Notes under the pieces: generated by a model
Told to the model about the DNA's origin: nothing
Seen by the model: only the letters and a program-made list of their open reading frames with translations
The model's database searches: none
Source: Rhizobium sp. Root1334
GTDB taxonomy: Bacteria > Pseudomonadota > Alphaproteobacteria > Rhizobiales > Rhizobiaceae
Assembly: GCF_001426665.1 (NCBI RefSeq)
Contig: NZ_LMEY01000009.1
Span: forward strand, 105,200 to 169,199
Length of the DNA stretch: 64,000 bases
Direction: 5' to 3'
Position numbers and translations under genes: made by a program
Part shown: positions 25,256 to 34,333 of the stretch, piece by piece
Position numbering within the stretch: position 1 is the stretch's first letter
Layout: every line of letters starts with the position of its first letter

Positions 25256-26519
25256 AGCAAACCCCACAGACTGCTACGTCTATATAACACTTCCGGAAAA
25301 GACCGCGCCTATAACTGCAGGCCGCTTTTCTCTGAAGAAGGACCGGCGTGGTATAAATGTTGGGCAATTTGTCTACGGACGGAATTACCGCGACAACCCT
25401 GATGCTGTTGAGATCGATCCAGCCGAACTGAAAATCGCCGCCAGAACTTATGAAACAGCTGCATTGGGCGGTATCTTCGGATCACTGCGCGACGCTGGGC
25501 CGGACCATTGGGGGCGCCGTCTGATTGAGAAATACGTTGGAAAAGCGCCCTTAGGAGAAATGGACTACTTGCTCCACTCCCCAGACGACCGAGCAGGGGC
25601 ACTGGGATTCGGCTTAAACGTAGACCCACCCGCTCCACTTCGTAATTTCAACAAGACCATTGACCTTGCGCAATTGCAGGAGATTGCCGATGCCATCGTG
25701 CATGACGACGAGGTTGAAGAAACCCCAGAACGTGAGCAGATCGAAAAAATCTTACTTCTTGGAACATCCATGGGCGGCGCAAGGCCCAAGGCGGTTGTAG
25801 AAGATGAAGACCAACTGTGGCTGGCAAAATTCAACCGCACCGATGATCGCTGGAACCAAGCTCGGGTGGAGCATGCGATGCTTTTACTCGGTCGTGAATG
25901 CGGTCTGATCACGTCCGACAGTCGGATCACGTCAGTCGGCAGTCGCGATGTCCTTCTCGTGAAGAGGTTTGACCGCGAAAAATGCGAAGATGGATACCTT
26001 AGGGCGAGGATGGTGAGCGGATTGACTCTGCTGCGCGCAGAGGACAGTCACCGTTCTCGTGACATTTGGTCATACATTTTGCTCGTTGAAGAATTGCGCC
26101 GCGTATGCACCGAACCACAACGGCAAGCACATGAACTATTCAAGCGCATGTGCTTTAACGCACTTATCTCCAACACTGATGACCATCCACGGAACCACGC
26201 TGCGTTGGCAAAAGGCCGTAGCTGGAAATTATCGCCCGCGTACGATCTCACGCCGTCGACACCAGTAAGCGTCAAACAACGTGACCTCGCTCTAATTTGT
26301 GGAGATCAGGGAAGAATAGCTCGCGCGAGCAATTTTCTCACTCAATGCAATCGTTTTCTTTTGAGCAAGGAGGAGGCTCTGACGATCATAAAAGATATGA
26401 CAAATATCGTACGGTCACGATGGTATGACGTTGCCCGCGCGGCAGGGGTTGCCGAGAGCGATTGCAGAACGATCGAAGGCGCATTTGTCTATCCAGGGTT
26501 TGAGGCCGAGACAATTTGA
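25242..26519 (+). CDS. hipA: HipA-like serine/threonine kinase toxin
   Basis: I use the ATG at 25242, because upstream in-frame starts lie inside the antitoxin gene. The 425-residue product has the HipA_N-like subdomain and then HipA_C: a glycine-rich loop TSMGGARPKAV (175-185), a nucleotide-binding Lys in LWLAKFN, the catalytic motif NTDDHPRNH (N311-x-D313-x-H315-x-x-N318) and the metal-binding YDLTP (Asp335). Family members phosphorylate glutamyl-tRNA synthetase or other synthetases and cause growth arrest. All catalytic residues are present, so the toxin looks active. Its target cannot be read from sequence. Confidence 0.9.
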   Translation: MTTSKANPTDCYVYITLPEKTAPITAGRFSLKKDRRGINVGQFVYGRNYRDNPDAVEIDPAELKIAARTYETAALGGIFGSLRDAGPDHWGRRLIEKYVGKAPLGEMDYLLHSPDDRAGALGFGLNVDPPAPLRNFNKTIDLAQLQEIADAIVHDDEVEETPEREQIEKILLLGTSMGGARPKAVVEDEDQLWLAKFNRTDDRWNQARVEHAMLLLGRECGLITSDSRITSVGSRDVLLVKRFDREKCEDGYLRARMVSGLTLLRAEDSHRSRDIWSYILLVEELRRVCTEPQRQAHELFKRMCFNALISNTDDHPRNHAALAKGRSWKLSPAYDLTPSTPVSVKQRDLALICGDQGRIARASNFLTQCNRFLLSKEEALTIIKDMTNIVRSRWYDVARAAGVAESDCRTIEGAFVYPGFEAETI

Positions 26520-26574
26520 ACGACCGTAAACGCGAATTTCACCCGTGAGATATCATCGGCAGGTGATGCGAGAT

Positions 26575-27951
26575 TCAAATTATTGTCGTTGAAAGGGCAG
26601 GCTCCTGGGCAAGGAGATCGGCCAGAAGCGAAAGACTATGCGTCAATTCCTTCATTGTTGCTGGAGCCCCTAGTCCAAGTCTTACAGCCTCCGGAGGTCG
26701 TGACAGCGCAAAAGCGTCACTTGAAACGATACCGACTCCCACAGAGCGAAGCGCCGAGACCAGTTCGCCTCTCGACCATGGTTTCGGTACGGTAAGCCAG
26801 ACGTGGAACCCACCAGGGGAAACTTCAACCTCGTAAGGCAACATCGCCTTCATGACCTGAACTCTGGCCGCAGTTTCCTGAATGATTGCTCGGCAGATCG
26901 CATCTGCTACCCCACTCTCGATCCAACGTGATGCAGTCGCACTGGTAAGAGGTGAAACCAGCGAGGCGGACGCGCGGATGGCGCTAGCGACTCTTGGACT
27001 ACGCCCGCTGGGCACCGCGACGTAGGCGACCCGCAAGGCTGGAGATAAACACTTGGACAAACTGGCCACGTGATAGACAATTTCCGGCGCGAGAACAGCG
27101 AGCGGCGTGGGCGCATCAGAAACTAAAGCACCGTAGGCATCATCTTCGATAATAGGGACGTTGTACGTGCGCGCCAACTCCACCAGCTCAAGGCGGCGAC
27201 CGTGCGGCATCGTGCGGGAGGTAGGGTTATGGAGCGTCGGCATGCAATAGAGAGCTTTTGGCTTTGTTTTTTGGCAGGCCTTCGCGAATGCCTCTGGAAG
27301 CAAGCCCTGTTCGTCCATTTCCAGCGGCAGCAACTTGAGCTTCAAATGCGAAGCTACCGAGCGGAAGCCTGGATAAGTCAGTTCTTCGGCGCAAACCGTA
27401 TCCCCCGGTTCTGCGAGGACGCTCAATATGGCATGCAGCCCCCCCTGAGCACCTGCCGTAATCAGGATCCGGTCTGCAGAAACGTCGGAGAGACGTTTCA
27501 TAAGCCACGATGTTGCAGTCACACGGTCCCGCATGATCCCGCCAGGCTCCTGGTACCGCATCAAAAGATCAAGTCCTTCGGCTTCAAGGTCCTTCGTTAC
27601 GTCCCAGATCCGGCGCGTGAGTGCTGTGTTATCGAAACGCGGCGGCAGGTTCATGCTCATGTCGACCAAGCCGGAAGGCTGTGGGCTGGACAACCGGCTC
27701 GGTCGCGTTCTGACATATGTGCCTTGGCCAACCCTTCCTTCTACCAGCCCTCGGCTTCGGGCTTCGGCATAGGCGCGGCTCACCGTGGTGAAGTCAATGT
27801 CTAGATCGCCAGCTAGCCTGCGCTGCGTCGGAAGCCGAGCACCCTCCGCAAGCCGCCCACTTGCAATATCCGTGGCAAGTGCGTCAGCGATTGCCAGGTA
27901 GATGGGGCTATCCTTCGTGTCGAGTCTTGGCGTCCATGATGTCCCAACCAT
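26575..27951 (-). CDS. MocR-type regulator (GntR HTH fused to PLP aminotransferase domain)
   Basis: Starting at the ATG at 27951 it encodes 458 residues: a GntR-type winged helix near the N-terminus (PIYLAIADALATDIASGRLA, LPTQRRLAGDLDIDFTTVSR) and a fold-type I aminotransferase domain (TAGAQGGLHAILSVL, the PIIEDDAYGALV loop, and the PLP-lysine region SLSKCLSPALRVAYV). MocR proteins use PLP to sense amines or vitamin B6. It is divergent from the DUF983 gene at 28277 and probably controls it. The 325-bp gap and an AATGTATGCAT motif there support this. Confidence 0.9.
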   Translation of the reverse strand: MVGTSWTPRLDTKDSPIYLAIADALATDIASGRLAEGARLPTQRRLAGDLDIDFTTVSRAYAEARSRGLVEGRVGQGTYVRTRPSRLSSPQPSGLVDMSMNLPPRFDNTALTRRIWDVTKDLEAEGLDLLMRYQEPGGIMRDRVTATSWLMKRLSDVSADRILITAGAQGGLHAILSVLAEPGDTVCAEELTYPGFRSVASHLKLKLLPLEMDEQGLLPEAFAKACQKTKPKALYCMPTLHNPTSRTMPHGRRLELVELARTYNVPIIEDDAYGALVSDAPTPLAVLAPEIVYHVASLSKCLSPALRVAYVAVPSGRSPRVASAIRASASLVSPLTSATASRWIESGVADAICRAIIQETAARVQVMKAMLPYEVEVSPGGFHVWLTVPKPWSRGELVSALRSVGVGIVSSDAFALSRPPEAVRLGLGAPATMKELTHSLSLLADLLAQEPALSTTII

Positions 27952-28228
27952 TGGAAGTCCTATTGTATTTGATTTGCTGATTGTATGGGCATTATCTGGA
28001 AGCGTCTCGCAGTTGTCGCAAAGCATAGCATCCGTAAAGCCGTGAAATCTTACCGCCCAGATTTCGCTGATCTACTGGGCTGGAGGACTTGGCACTTACC
28101 GTGGAGACGTTCTGTCGGTCAAGCTGGTCAAGCTTTTTTAATGGTAGGGAACTCGCGGTCGCGCCAAGGGTTCAGCCCATACAGGTTGTATGTGCGGCAT
28201 TTTGTAATCTTTCCGTATTGATCGCATT

Positions 28229-28240
28229 AATGTATGCATT
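28229..28240. promoter_or_regulatory. AATGTATGCATT motif upstream of first DUF983 gene (candidate MocR site)
   Basis: This motif lies 37 bp upstream of the DUF983 start, and the same 11 bases occur at 29120-29130 upstream of the paralogous gene. It contains the palindrome ATGCAT. A looser match (TTGTATGGGCATTA) lies near the MocR start at about 27980. Repetition before two related genes beside a MocR gene suggests a shared operator. Confidence 0.5.
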
Positions 28241-28276
28241 GATAGCACATATAATCTAAAATCGAAAGGAAAGACG

Positions 28277-28693
28277 ATGGCAAGTGAATGGCCCCCGCTG
28301 CCGCCAATTCGGACTGGCATTAAAGGCCTTTGTCCACGGTGTGGGCAGGGTCATATCTTTGATGGGTTTCTTTCTCTGAAGCCCAGATGTGATGTCTGTG
28401 GCCTGGATTATTCCTTTGCTGATCCTGCCGATGGGCCTGCCTTCTTCGTTATATGTTTTACATGCATTCCTGCTGTCGCAGTCGCCTGCTATATCGAGGT
28501 GGAATACACGCCTCCCATCTGGGTACATCTTCTTACATCAGTACCTTTGGTCTTGGCCGCCTGTCTTTTGCCTCTGCGACCGCTCAAAGGCTGGTTAGTC
28601 AACAGCCAGTATTTCTACAAAGCCGAGGAAGGGAAAATCGACTGGGAGTTCCGTCGGCAGGGAAGCGGAACGAGCGAACGAGACCCGACCTGA
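28277..28693 (+). CDS. DUF983 family membrane protein
   Basis: The 138-residue protein begins with GIKGLCPRCGQGHIFDGFLS and KPRCDVCGLDYSFADPADGP, the zinc-ribbon-like pair of CxxC motifs and DPADGP signature of DUF983. Two membrane helices follow (FFVICFTCIPAVAVACYI and WVHLLTSVPLVLAACLLPL). The function of the family is unknown. It is the first gene after the divergent MocR promoter. Confidence 0.88.
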   Translation: MASEWPPLPPIRTGIKGLCPRCGQGHIFDGFLSLKPRCDVCGLDYSFADPADGPAFFVICFTCIPAVAVACYIEVEYTPPIWVHLLTSVPLVLAACLLPLRPLKGWLVNSQYFYKAEEGKIDWEFRRQGSGTSERDPT

Positions 28694-28720
28694 GAATTCA
28701 AGCGCGATGAGGGTTGCAAC

Positions 28721-28948
28721 ATGAGCTTTTGGGCTTCGAGGCTGAAGCGGGGTTCGGCATTGGGGGCGGGCTGTATCGACCTGGCCGCACAGCTTCCGAA
28801 GTTCGTAAGTCCGCAAAATCGTTCGTTTCAGCCTGGCGGGCTATATCTCCGGCTGGAGAGCGTTAGGCCATGGTACCGCCGTCCGTTCGATACGAACCTC
28901 TGGGGTTCGGCATTGACCGCCTCTAGCGTCCGCTGGTGCATGAACTGA
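28721..28948 (+). pseudogene. Probable GNAT acetyltransferase remnant
   Basis: An open frame of 75 codons contains GGLYLRLESVRP followed, with a one-base shift, by RHGTAV and then FDTNLWGSAL. This resembles the start of GNAT acetyltransferases (GRYVRLEPLxxxRHGxALFxAN). The rest of that domain is absent. It lies between the two DUF983 genes, on the same strand. The resemblance is short, so this is a tentative call. Confidence 0.3.
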
Positions 28949-29119
28949 CGCCCTACGCCCTTGTGAATAGTTTGCAGTCGTCAGTCTGATCCAGCTGAAC
29001 ACCAATGAGAACCGGCAAAAGGTCGCTCGAATGCGTGGGCCAGACCTCGCATCAGTCAATCAGCTGACGATAGCCACCAACCCTGCGACAATTTGAATTG
29101 TGGGCGATATTGATAGGAC

Positions 29120-29136
29120 AATGTATGCATAAATGC
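29120..29136. promoter_or_regulatory. AATGTATGCAT motif upstream of second DUF983-like gene
   Basis: AATGTATGCAT (29120-29130) is repeated exactly from 28229-28239, and a further AATGCAT follows at 29132. It lies 35 bp before the second DUF983-like start, the same relative position as in the first gene. Confidence 0.5.
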
Positions 29137-29164
29137 ATCCAATCAATTCTAGGAATCTGGAACA

Positions 29165-29506
29165 ATGACTGACAAATCGCCTCCGTTGTCACTGAGCAAA
29201 AGAGGGTCGGGACGTGGTCTCGAAAACTCCTCCGCCAAGCCGACTGACCCTCTGGCGTTCCTTTTGATCTGCTTCATTTGCTTAACAGGCGTGGCGCTGG
29301 TGTGCCGAATCCAAGTTGCTTATTCGCCCTCCATCTGGGTGCACCTCTTCATCGCCCTCCCACCCGTGCTTCTGGCTTGCCTTCTGCCCATTCGATTGTT
29401 GAAAGGCTGGCTTATAAGGAGCCGGTTTTGCTTTAAGGCGGAAGAGCGAAAAATCGACCGCGATGCTCAATCAAAAGCCTCGCAATGGCACACTGAACGC
29501 GTTTAA
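29165..29506 (+). CDS. DUF983-like paralogue lacking the zinc-ribbon start
   Basis: The 113-residue protein aligns with the second half of the DUF983 gene at 28277: DPLAFLLICFICLTGVALVC, SIWVHLFIALPPVLLACLLP, and LLKGWLIRSRFCFKAEERKI mirror the membrane part and tail of the first protein. The N-terminal CxxC motifs are replaced by a short Ser/Lys-rich tail. It has its own promoter region with the shared motif. It is a diverged duplicate; whether it is functional is not clear. Confidence 0.6.
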   Translation: MTDKSPPLSLSKRGSGRGLENSSAKPTDPLAFLLICFICLTGVALVCRIQVAYSPSIWVHLFIALPPVLLACLLPIRLLKGWLIRSRFCFKAEERKIDRDAQSKASQWHTERV

Positions 29507-29772
29507 CATTAACACCTGCAATCGCACACGAGTTCCGAATTGAGACCGCTTTGACGCGCGGAGCCGGAAGCCGAGGGCTTCGATTACACAGTCCGGTCGT
29601 CACCCCATGCAGTTCATGTCGGCAGCCGCTTAGTTCAAACAAACTGTTGGGGCAAACAGGTCAATCGTTATTCGAACCTACAAATAGCCCCTGCCGTTAC
29701 ATCTAAACATTGCTACGTTTGCCTAAGTTGAAATCATAACGCGCGTAGCTGATTCACTTGAGAGTCTTCATT

Positions 29773-30000
29773 ATGGATTGGGTACCTATTGCCTTCGGCA
29801 CGTTCAAAGCCCTCGGATTAGGCGCGGGCATGTTCTTCGCAATCAAGTGGCACTACGACCAGGGGGGGAAGGAAGAAAGGCGAGCTGCGCTACGCGCGAG
29901 CGGGATGATTGCTGCAGCCTTCCTTTTAGCGGTTTTGGCAGTAGTGCTGTTAGCGTTCGTCCTTAGCAGGATGCTTGGTTTGGACCTGAGTTACCCGTGA
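29773..30000 (+). CDS. Small membrane protein, 75 aa
   Basis: I choose the ATG at 29773 over the upstream TTG at 29758. The protein has two membrane segments: a short N-terminal one (PIAFGTFKALGLGAGMFFAI) and a strong C-terminal one (GMIAAAFLLAVLAVVLLAFV), with a charged loop WHYDQGGKEERRAALRA between them. I do not recognise a family. The 266 bp before it (29507-29772) contain no gene that I can support. Confidence 0.6.
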   Translation: MDWVPIAFGTFKALGLGAGMFFAIKWHYDQGGKEERRAALRASGMIAAAFLLAVLAVVLLAFVLSRMLGLDLSYP

Positions 30001-30179
30001 TGGCATCACGTTCTCAGCTTTGGCTACTCCGTGCACCGGCAAGGAGCGAGCATTGGCTTCATTTGAACTTCCTTCCGTCTGTTCCTTCAGCTGGCAAGTT
30101 GGTTGCCAGGGGACCCGTGCGTGGACCACGTCGACCAGCGAAACTACGGACTCCAGCACCGGCTGAGTGCCGGCCATCA

Positions 30180-30365
30180 ACCGCGGCCTTACCTTCGAAA
30201 TGGCCCGGCCCCCGTCCAGCACTACCTGCCGATGCTGATGGATCGTATCCAGAACGGCGAAATCGATCCGTTGACCCATACCGGCAGCTTGGAAGAGGGG
30301 CCGGACCTCTACAAGACGTTCCTCGCAAGAAGGACGCCTGCGTCTAAGTTGTCCTCAAGCCATAA
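30180..30365 (+). pseudogene. Zinc alcohol dehydrogenase, C-terminal remnant
   Basis: The pieces NRGLTFEM, then in another frame PVQHYLPMLMDRIQNGEIDP and THTGSLEEGPDLYKTF, then RKKDACV-stop-VVLKP, reproduce the end of glutathione-independent medium-chain zinc alcohol dehydrogenases (MGQTHVQxYxPxLxxxIxxGEIDPSFVITHxxxLEEGPxxYKTFxxKKDGCxKVVLKP). At least two frameshifts and one stop (TAA at 30354-30356) break it. The N-terminal two thirds are gone or scrambled in 30001-30180. Confidence 0.65.
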
Positions 30366-30570
30366 AAAATGGAGATCATCACATGCCCGTCTTGCTGGAA
30401 ATGCGCGAAGGGACATTTGGGGGCGTTGATTAGCAGGTGCGTGAAATTCGGGCTGCCGAGACGCTTCAAATGCGCGTCCAGATTGGAGACGTTGCGCCCT
30501 TGCGGCAGTGGGTCATTAAAAACAACCGAACAGACCATTTTGCAGTAGCCTGCTAGGTCGTCTGGTCAAG

Positions 30571-31164
30571 ATGAACGGCTATGTCCGCATGCACATGAAG
30601 GCCTTCACCTCTTTCGAAGCAGTGCGTCGTGTTGTCTATGCTAATCCTAGCCGGGAGGTGCCCCCCGCAACGACCATTCAGATTACCGATATCGGCTGCT
30701 CCAGCGACGTCGACCTGGTTTTCGAATGTGTCGGCATCGCTGACCGGGCGCGGGGGCTGGAAGTCGTCAATATTTCCCGGGATGTCAGCCAGCCATTCGG
30801 TCTCTACACTCCCGTCGTCAAAGTAGGGAATCTGGCCTTCACCTCCGGCGAGGTTGCTTACGCACCTGAGTTCCGCGGCGTGGATGGTGCCTGGGAAAAT
30901 GACGAGGGCCGGGCGCTGATCCCGCAGACGACGTCGGTGGTGAAACGAATAGTCTCGATGCTCGGATCGGCCGGCGTCAAGCCGGCGGACATTGTGCGGC
31001 TTGGCGTTTATCCACGCGACCGCGCGTCCATGGAGGCGTGGTGCCGCATCGCCAGGGCTGAGATGCCTGACGCGGATCCAGCACTGGTCACCACCACGAC
31101 AATGAATGCGGGTCCCTACATCCCTGCATCTTTGAACTCGATGCGGTAGGCATCGTGAGAAACT
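30571..31164 (+). pseudogene. Tandem Rid-domain gene, N-terminally cut and frameshifted at the C-terminus
   Basis: The open frame runs from 30571 to 31149. Its first 60 residues look like the second half of a RidA domain (MKAFTSFEAVRRVVYANPSR then PPATTIQITDIGCSSDVDLV), followed by a complete Rid-like domain (VKVGNLAFTSGEVAYAPEFR...VKPADIVRLGVYP). At the end the frame reads SLNSMR-stop, but the +2 frame reads IFELDAVGIVRN, the expected C-terminal strand, ending at 31164. A small frameshift near 31122 therefore breaks the last strand. The gene may make a shortened protein; intact function is doubtful. Confidence 0.5.
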
Positions 31165-31314
31165 AGCAGTCCAGATCGGCGCCGCGCATGTCAGCCCGGC
31201 GTTGTCCCAGAGAAATGCCCAACCGCCCGGCTCATCGTCGGGTGGACGGTGAAGGTGTGCCTGTCGTTACCGTGGCCAACGCGCCGGTTTCGACCCAACA
31301 ATGGAAACGCAAAC

Positions 31315-32174
31315 ATGACCACGATCCAACATTTCCGCAGTCTCGTCGCACAGTCCCGGCCGTTGGTCCTCCCGGGCGCGCACGATGCCTTGTCCGCCCG
31401 AATGATTAAGCTCGCGGGCTTCCAAGCGTATTTCATCGGAGGCTTCCCAGTCGTCGGCGCTCGCCATGCGCTGCCTGACAGCGGTCTTTTGGCGCAAGGT
31501 GAATTCACAGCAGCCTATCGCGATATCATGGCGGCGTCGGTCTGCCGGTGGTCCTCGACGCCGACAACGAATACGGCGATCAGAAGAATATCGTCCATCT
31601 TCTTCATTCGTATGAACGCCCCGGTGCACAGGCGATCTTCTTCGAGGATCAGATAAGTCCAAAGCGCTGTGGTCATATCGCCGGCAAGGAACTGCTTTCC
31701 ACGGCCAAGATGGAAGCAAACATCCGTGCAGCAGCTGCTGAGCGTCTGGACCCTAGAACCTTCCTTATCGCACGCACGGACGCCCGCGAGGTCTACGATC
31801 TCGACGAGGCCGTGCGGCGGGGGGATCGGTATTTGAAGGCTGGGGCCGATGGGCTTTTCATCGAGGCGCCCCTCAATGTTGACGAAATGGAACAGATTAC
31901 ACGGGAACTTCCCACGATCCATCTCGCCAACATGCTCGAAGGTGGCCGGACACCGTTGCTGTCGCCGGCTGAACTCGATCAGATGGGCTTCCGCATTGTG
32001 ATCTACGGCATTTCGATGATGATGCATGCGGTGAAGACAATGCAGGCCGTGCTGCAGGACATCGCAGTCGGAGATTTCAAGCTGCGAGGGCACCGTATCG
32101 GTTTCGAGGAATTCAAGGACATCGTCGGCATGCCGTACTGGAGCGAAATCGAAGATCGCTATAGATCAGAGTAA
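31315..32174 (+). pseudogene. PEP mutase / isocitrate lyase superfamily protein, frameshifted
   Basis: Two frames together give one protein of about 286 residues. The first part has MTTIQHFRSLVAQSRPLVLP and GAHDALSARMIKLAGFQAYF; the second, from about 31540, has PVVLDADNEYGD (metal-binding Asp), FFEDQISPKRCGH (the catalytic KRCGH loop), FLIARTDAREVYDLDEAV and ADGLFIEAPLN. A one-base loss around 31540 joins them. If read through it would be an oxaloacetate-decarboxylase/2-methylisocitrate-lyase-like enzyme. A sequencing error is possible, but nearby genes are also broken. Confidence 0.8.
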
Positions 32175-32219
32175 GACGCTGCATCATCCGGATTTCGTGC
32201 GCCGGGTAATTCGCCCCGC

Positions 32220-32605
32220 GAAAGATAACTGACTGCGGAGCAGGTCTATCGTGGTCTCGCCGGAATTTTTAGCGTCAAACCAAAGGATGATCCGATCGCG
32301 CCGGAATACCGCGACACGATCTCATGCTGACCAATCTCAGGATTGGCACCGAATCGTCAACGAGGCGGACATGGATCATCCGTTCCACATGCGCGGGACG
32401 CAGTTTCAGATTGTCGAGCACGAAAAAGGGCGGGAAGATCACCATGCCGCTCTATCGCGCCTGGAATGATACCGTGAATATCGTGGCAGGCGAGACGTTC
32501 CGGATACTGCTGCGCCAGGATATGCCAGGCCCACGCATGTATCATTGCCACATGCTCGAGCACGAACAGTTCGGCATGATGGGTACGATTGATGTTCGAG
32601 CCTGA
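32220..32605 (+). pseudogene. Multicopper oxidase remnant with internal deletion and frameshift
   Basis: The stretch QVYRGLAGIFSVKP is a multicopper-oxidase N-terminal segment. It is followed after a deletion by WHRIVNEADMDHPFHMRGTQ (a type 3/1 copper motif), then in another frame WNDTVNIVAGETFRILLRQ and MYHCHMLEHEQFGMMG (the HCH copper motif). The frame changes near 32428 in a run of A and G. Most of the middle of the gene is missing, so it is non-functional. Confidence 0.8.
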
Positions 32606-32623
32606 TCCGGTTCAGCGAGAGAA

Positions 32624-32663
32624 ATAAAGACCCACCGCGACGCTGTTCGCGGTGGGTCTTTAT
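32624..32663. terminator. Strong bidirectional hairpin terminator
   Basis: A perfect 17-bp stem (32624-32640 pairing with 32647-32663) with a 6-base loop contains ACCCACCGCGA/TCGCGGTGGGT flanked by A- and T-rich ends on both sides. It lies between the multicopper oxidase remnant on the plus strand and the reductase gene ending at 32709 on the minus strand, and can terminate both. Confidence 0.9.
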
Positions 32664-32708
32664 CGTTGAAGGACGGCGAGTGCTCGGCGCACATCGCCGC
32701 CGTTGGCA

Positions 32709-33737
32709 TCATTCCCCTGTGGTCAGCACGGGCAGATCTTCCGGTGTAAAGAATACATCGGCGTGCATGTCCTTCTTTTGCATTCCGCGCGCAAAGGCCA
32801 TTTCCATTGCAGCGTCCACCATCGGCGGCGGGCCGGCGACATAGGCTTTCCAACCGTCGAGGTTGTGCAGGTCCTCCGCCACTGCCTGCGTCACGAAGCC
32901 GCTTCGGTATTGCGCGGACTGCGCCTCGGACAGCACGGGCGCGAAGGTCAGATTGGGGTGCCGCTTGGCGAGAGCCCGGAAATGTTCGACGAGGTAGAGG
33001 TCACGCTCGGCTCGAACGCCGAAATAGACATGAATTGGCTGCTTCATACCGTGGGTGAGGGCGGTTTCCACGATAGACTTGACAGGCGCAAGCCCGGAGC
33101 CGCCAGCAATGCACAGGATGGGGCCGGAATGATGCTGGCGCAGGGAAGAAGAACCCAGGGGCATTTCGAGCGTTATCTTATCGCCGGTCTTCAGCGCATT
33201 GTGCACATGCTCTGAGGTTGCTCCTCCCGGAACACGGCGAATGTGAAATTCGAGACCGTCGTCGCCATGTGCGTTGGCCATGGAATAGCTGCGGGCAGGA
33301 ACGCCATCGAAGCCGATCTGCGCATATTGCCCGGCTGCAAACAGCAAAGGAGCCCCGTCCTCGGGCGTAATCCGAACCAGTTTGATGTCGTGGGTGAGAT
33401 CATCAAGCAAGGTCACGATACCATTCAGCCGCCGTGGGGCCTGGTTGACGTCGTGGTCGCTACCCAGCCAGGCCACGGCCGCATCCGTCTGGGGCAGCGC
33501 CCTGCAGGGCAGGATAAGGCCGTCGGCTTTCTCTTCATCGGTAAGCGCGAAGCGCGAATGCTTGAGGAGTTCTACCTCGCCTTCGATCAGCCGGGACTTG
33601 CAGGAGCCGCAACGGCCGGACTTGCAGCCATGAGGAAAGGGAATGCTGGCGGCGAGCGCCGCATCAAGTATTGTCTGTCCGTCCTGGATTTCGAGGCTGA
33701 TCCGGGCTTGGCGGATATCGACGTGTTTGGCTGCCAT
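32709..33737 (-). CDS. 2Fe-2S ferredoxin / FAD / NAD(P)H oxidoreductase (dioxygenase-reductase type)
   Basis: The 342-residue protein has an N-terminal plant-type ferredoxin domain with cluster ligands Cys38, Cys43, Cys46 and Cys78 (CKSGRCGSCKSRL and ILPCRA), a flavin-binding domain with RSYSMAN, and an NAD-binding domain with CIAGGSGLAPVKSIVET. This is the layout of NahAa/NagAa and CDP-6-deoxy-glucoseen reductase-like electron-transfer enzymes. It would pass electrons from NAD(P)H to an oxygenase or other acceptor. No oxygenase subunit is nearby, so its partner is unknown. It follows a glutaredoxin-like gene by 10 bp. Confidence 0.9.
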   Translation of the reverse strand: MAAKHVDIRQARISLEIQDGQTILDAALAASIPFPHGCKSGRCGSCKSRLIEGEVELLKHSRFALTDEEKADGLILPCRALPQTDAAVAWLGSDHDVNQAPRRLNGIVTLLDDLTHDIKLVRITPEDGAPLLFAAGQYAQIGFDGVPARSYSMANAHGDDGLEFHIRRVPGGATSEHVHNALKTGDKITLEMPLGSSSLRQHHSGPILCIAGGSGLAPVKSIVETALTHGMKQPIHVYFGVRAERDLYLVEHFRALAKRHPNLTFAPVLSEAQSAQYRSGFVTQAVAEDLHNLDGWKAYVAGPPPMVDAAMEMAFARGMQKKDMHADVFFTPEDLPVLTTGE

Positions 33738-33747
33738 GTCCGTTTCC

Positions 33748-34014
33748 TCACATGTCCTGCGTCAGCCCGAGCACCTTCATCAGGCCCGGCTTCTGGTTCT
33801 GGAATGCTCCGTGGAAGACATCGGAGCCGACAATGGTGATGGGAGCTACCCGTACGCCCGTGCGGGTCTTTGCCTCTTCTGCGATCTGCGGATTGGTCAG
33901 GTCGCGCTCTTCGTAGGCTAACCCCTGCTGGGCGAGCCAGTGCTTGAGCGCATGACAGTCCGGGCAGGTCGGGGTCGTGTAGATGAGAATGTTCGTTGGG
34001 TTGGCTTTCGTCAT
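33748..34014 (-). CDS. Glutaredoxin-family protein
   Basis: The 88-residue protein has a glutaredoxin fold with the active-site pair CPDC (Cys17, Cys20) in ILIYTTPTCPDCHALKHWL, then VRVAPITIVGSDVFHGAFQN. In typical glutaredoxins a cis-proline precedes a TVP/TxP; here it is VAPI. It is the first gene of a minus-strand pair with the flavin reductase, 10 bp apart, so the reductase may use this protein or share its redox context. Confidence 0.87.
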   Translation of the reverse strand: MTKANPTNILIYTTPTCPDCHALKHWLAQQGLAYEERDLTNPQIAEEAKTRTGVRVAPITIVGSDVFHGAFQNQKPGLMKVLGLTQDM

Positions 34015-34333
34015 GGTTTTGCTTTCTCTGAAGTCGACATGATTTTGCTAGCACCTGGCGTTCGGAGAGCCGCCGGGTGGAGAAACACTGCCGTCAGGGT
34101 GCGGCTTCCAACACTTGCAAGGTCAAGCGGTGTTGTTGCGCTGCAACGGACTTTTCGAGCGGCGCACACAGCTGGCCGCCAAAATCCCGTATGGGGGGGC
34201 TTGAGGGCGCCGTCTCTACGTTCCACAAGCGGGGTCGTAGTTTCACTCCGTGGTGGGTGAAACACCGGGGTTCTGGTGCTTTTGCTGTTGAGTAGCGACA
34301 TCGTCGTTGTTGCGATTGCTCGCACTTTGGCTC
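34015..34333. other. Intergenic region upstream of the glutaredoxin operon
   Basis: This stretch should hold the promoter for the minus-strand glutaredoxin-reductase pair. A minus-strand frame of 104 codons covers most of it, but codon use and lack of domains make it unconvincing. I see no clear operator. Confidence 0.35.

Noticed and set aside
34011..34325. 104-codon minus-strand frame upstream of the glutaredoxin gene
   Set aside because: It overlaps the start of the glutaredoxin gene and has a Thr/Pro/Arg-rich composition without a domain.
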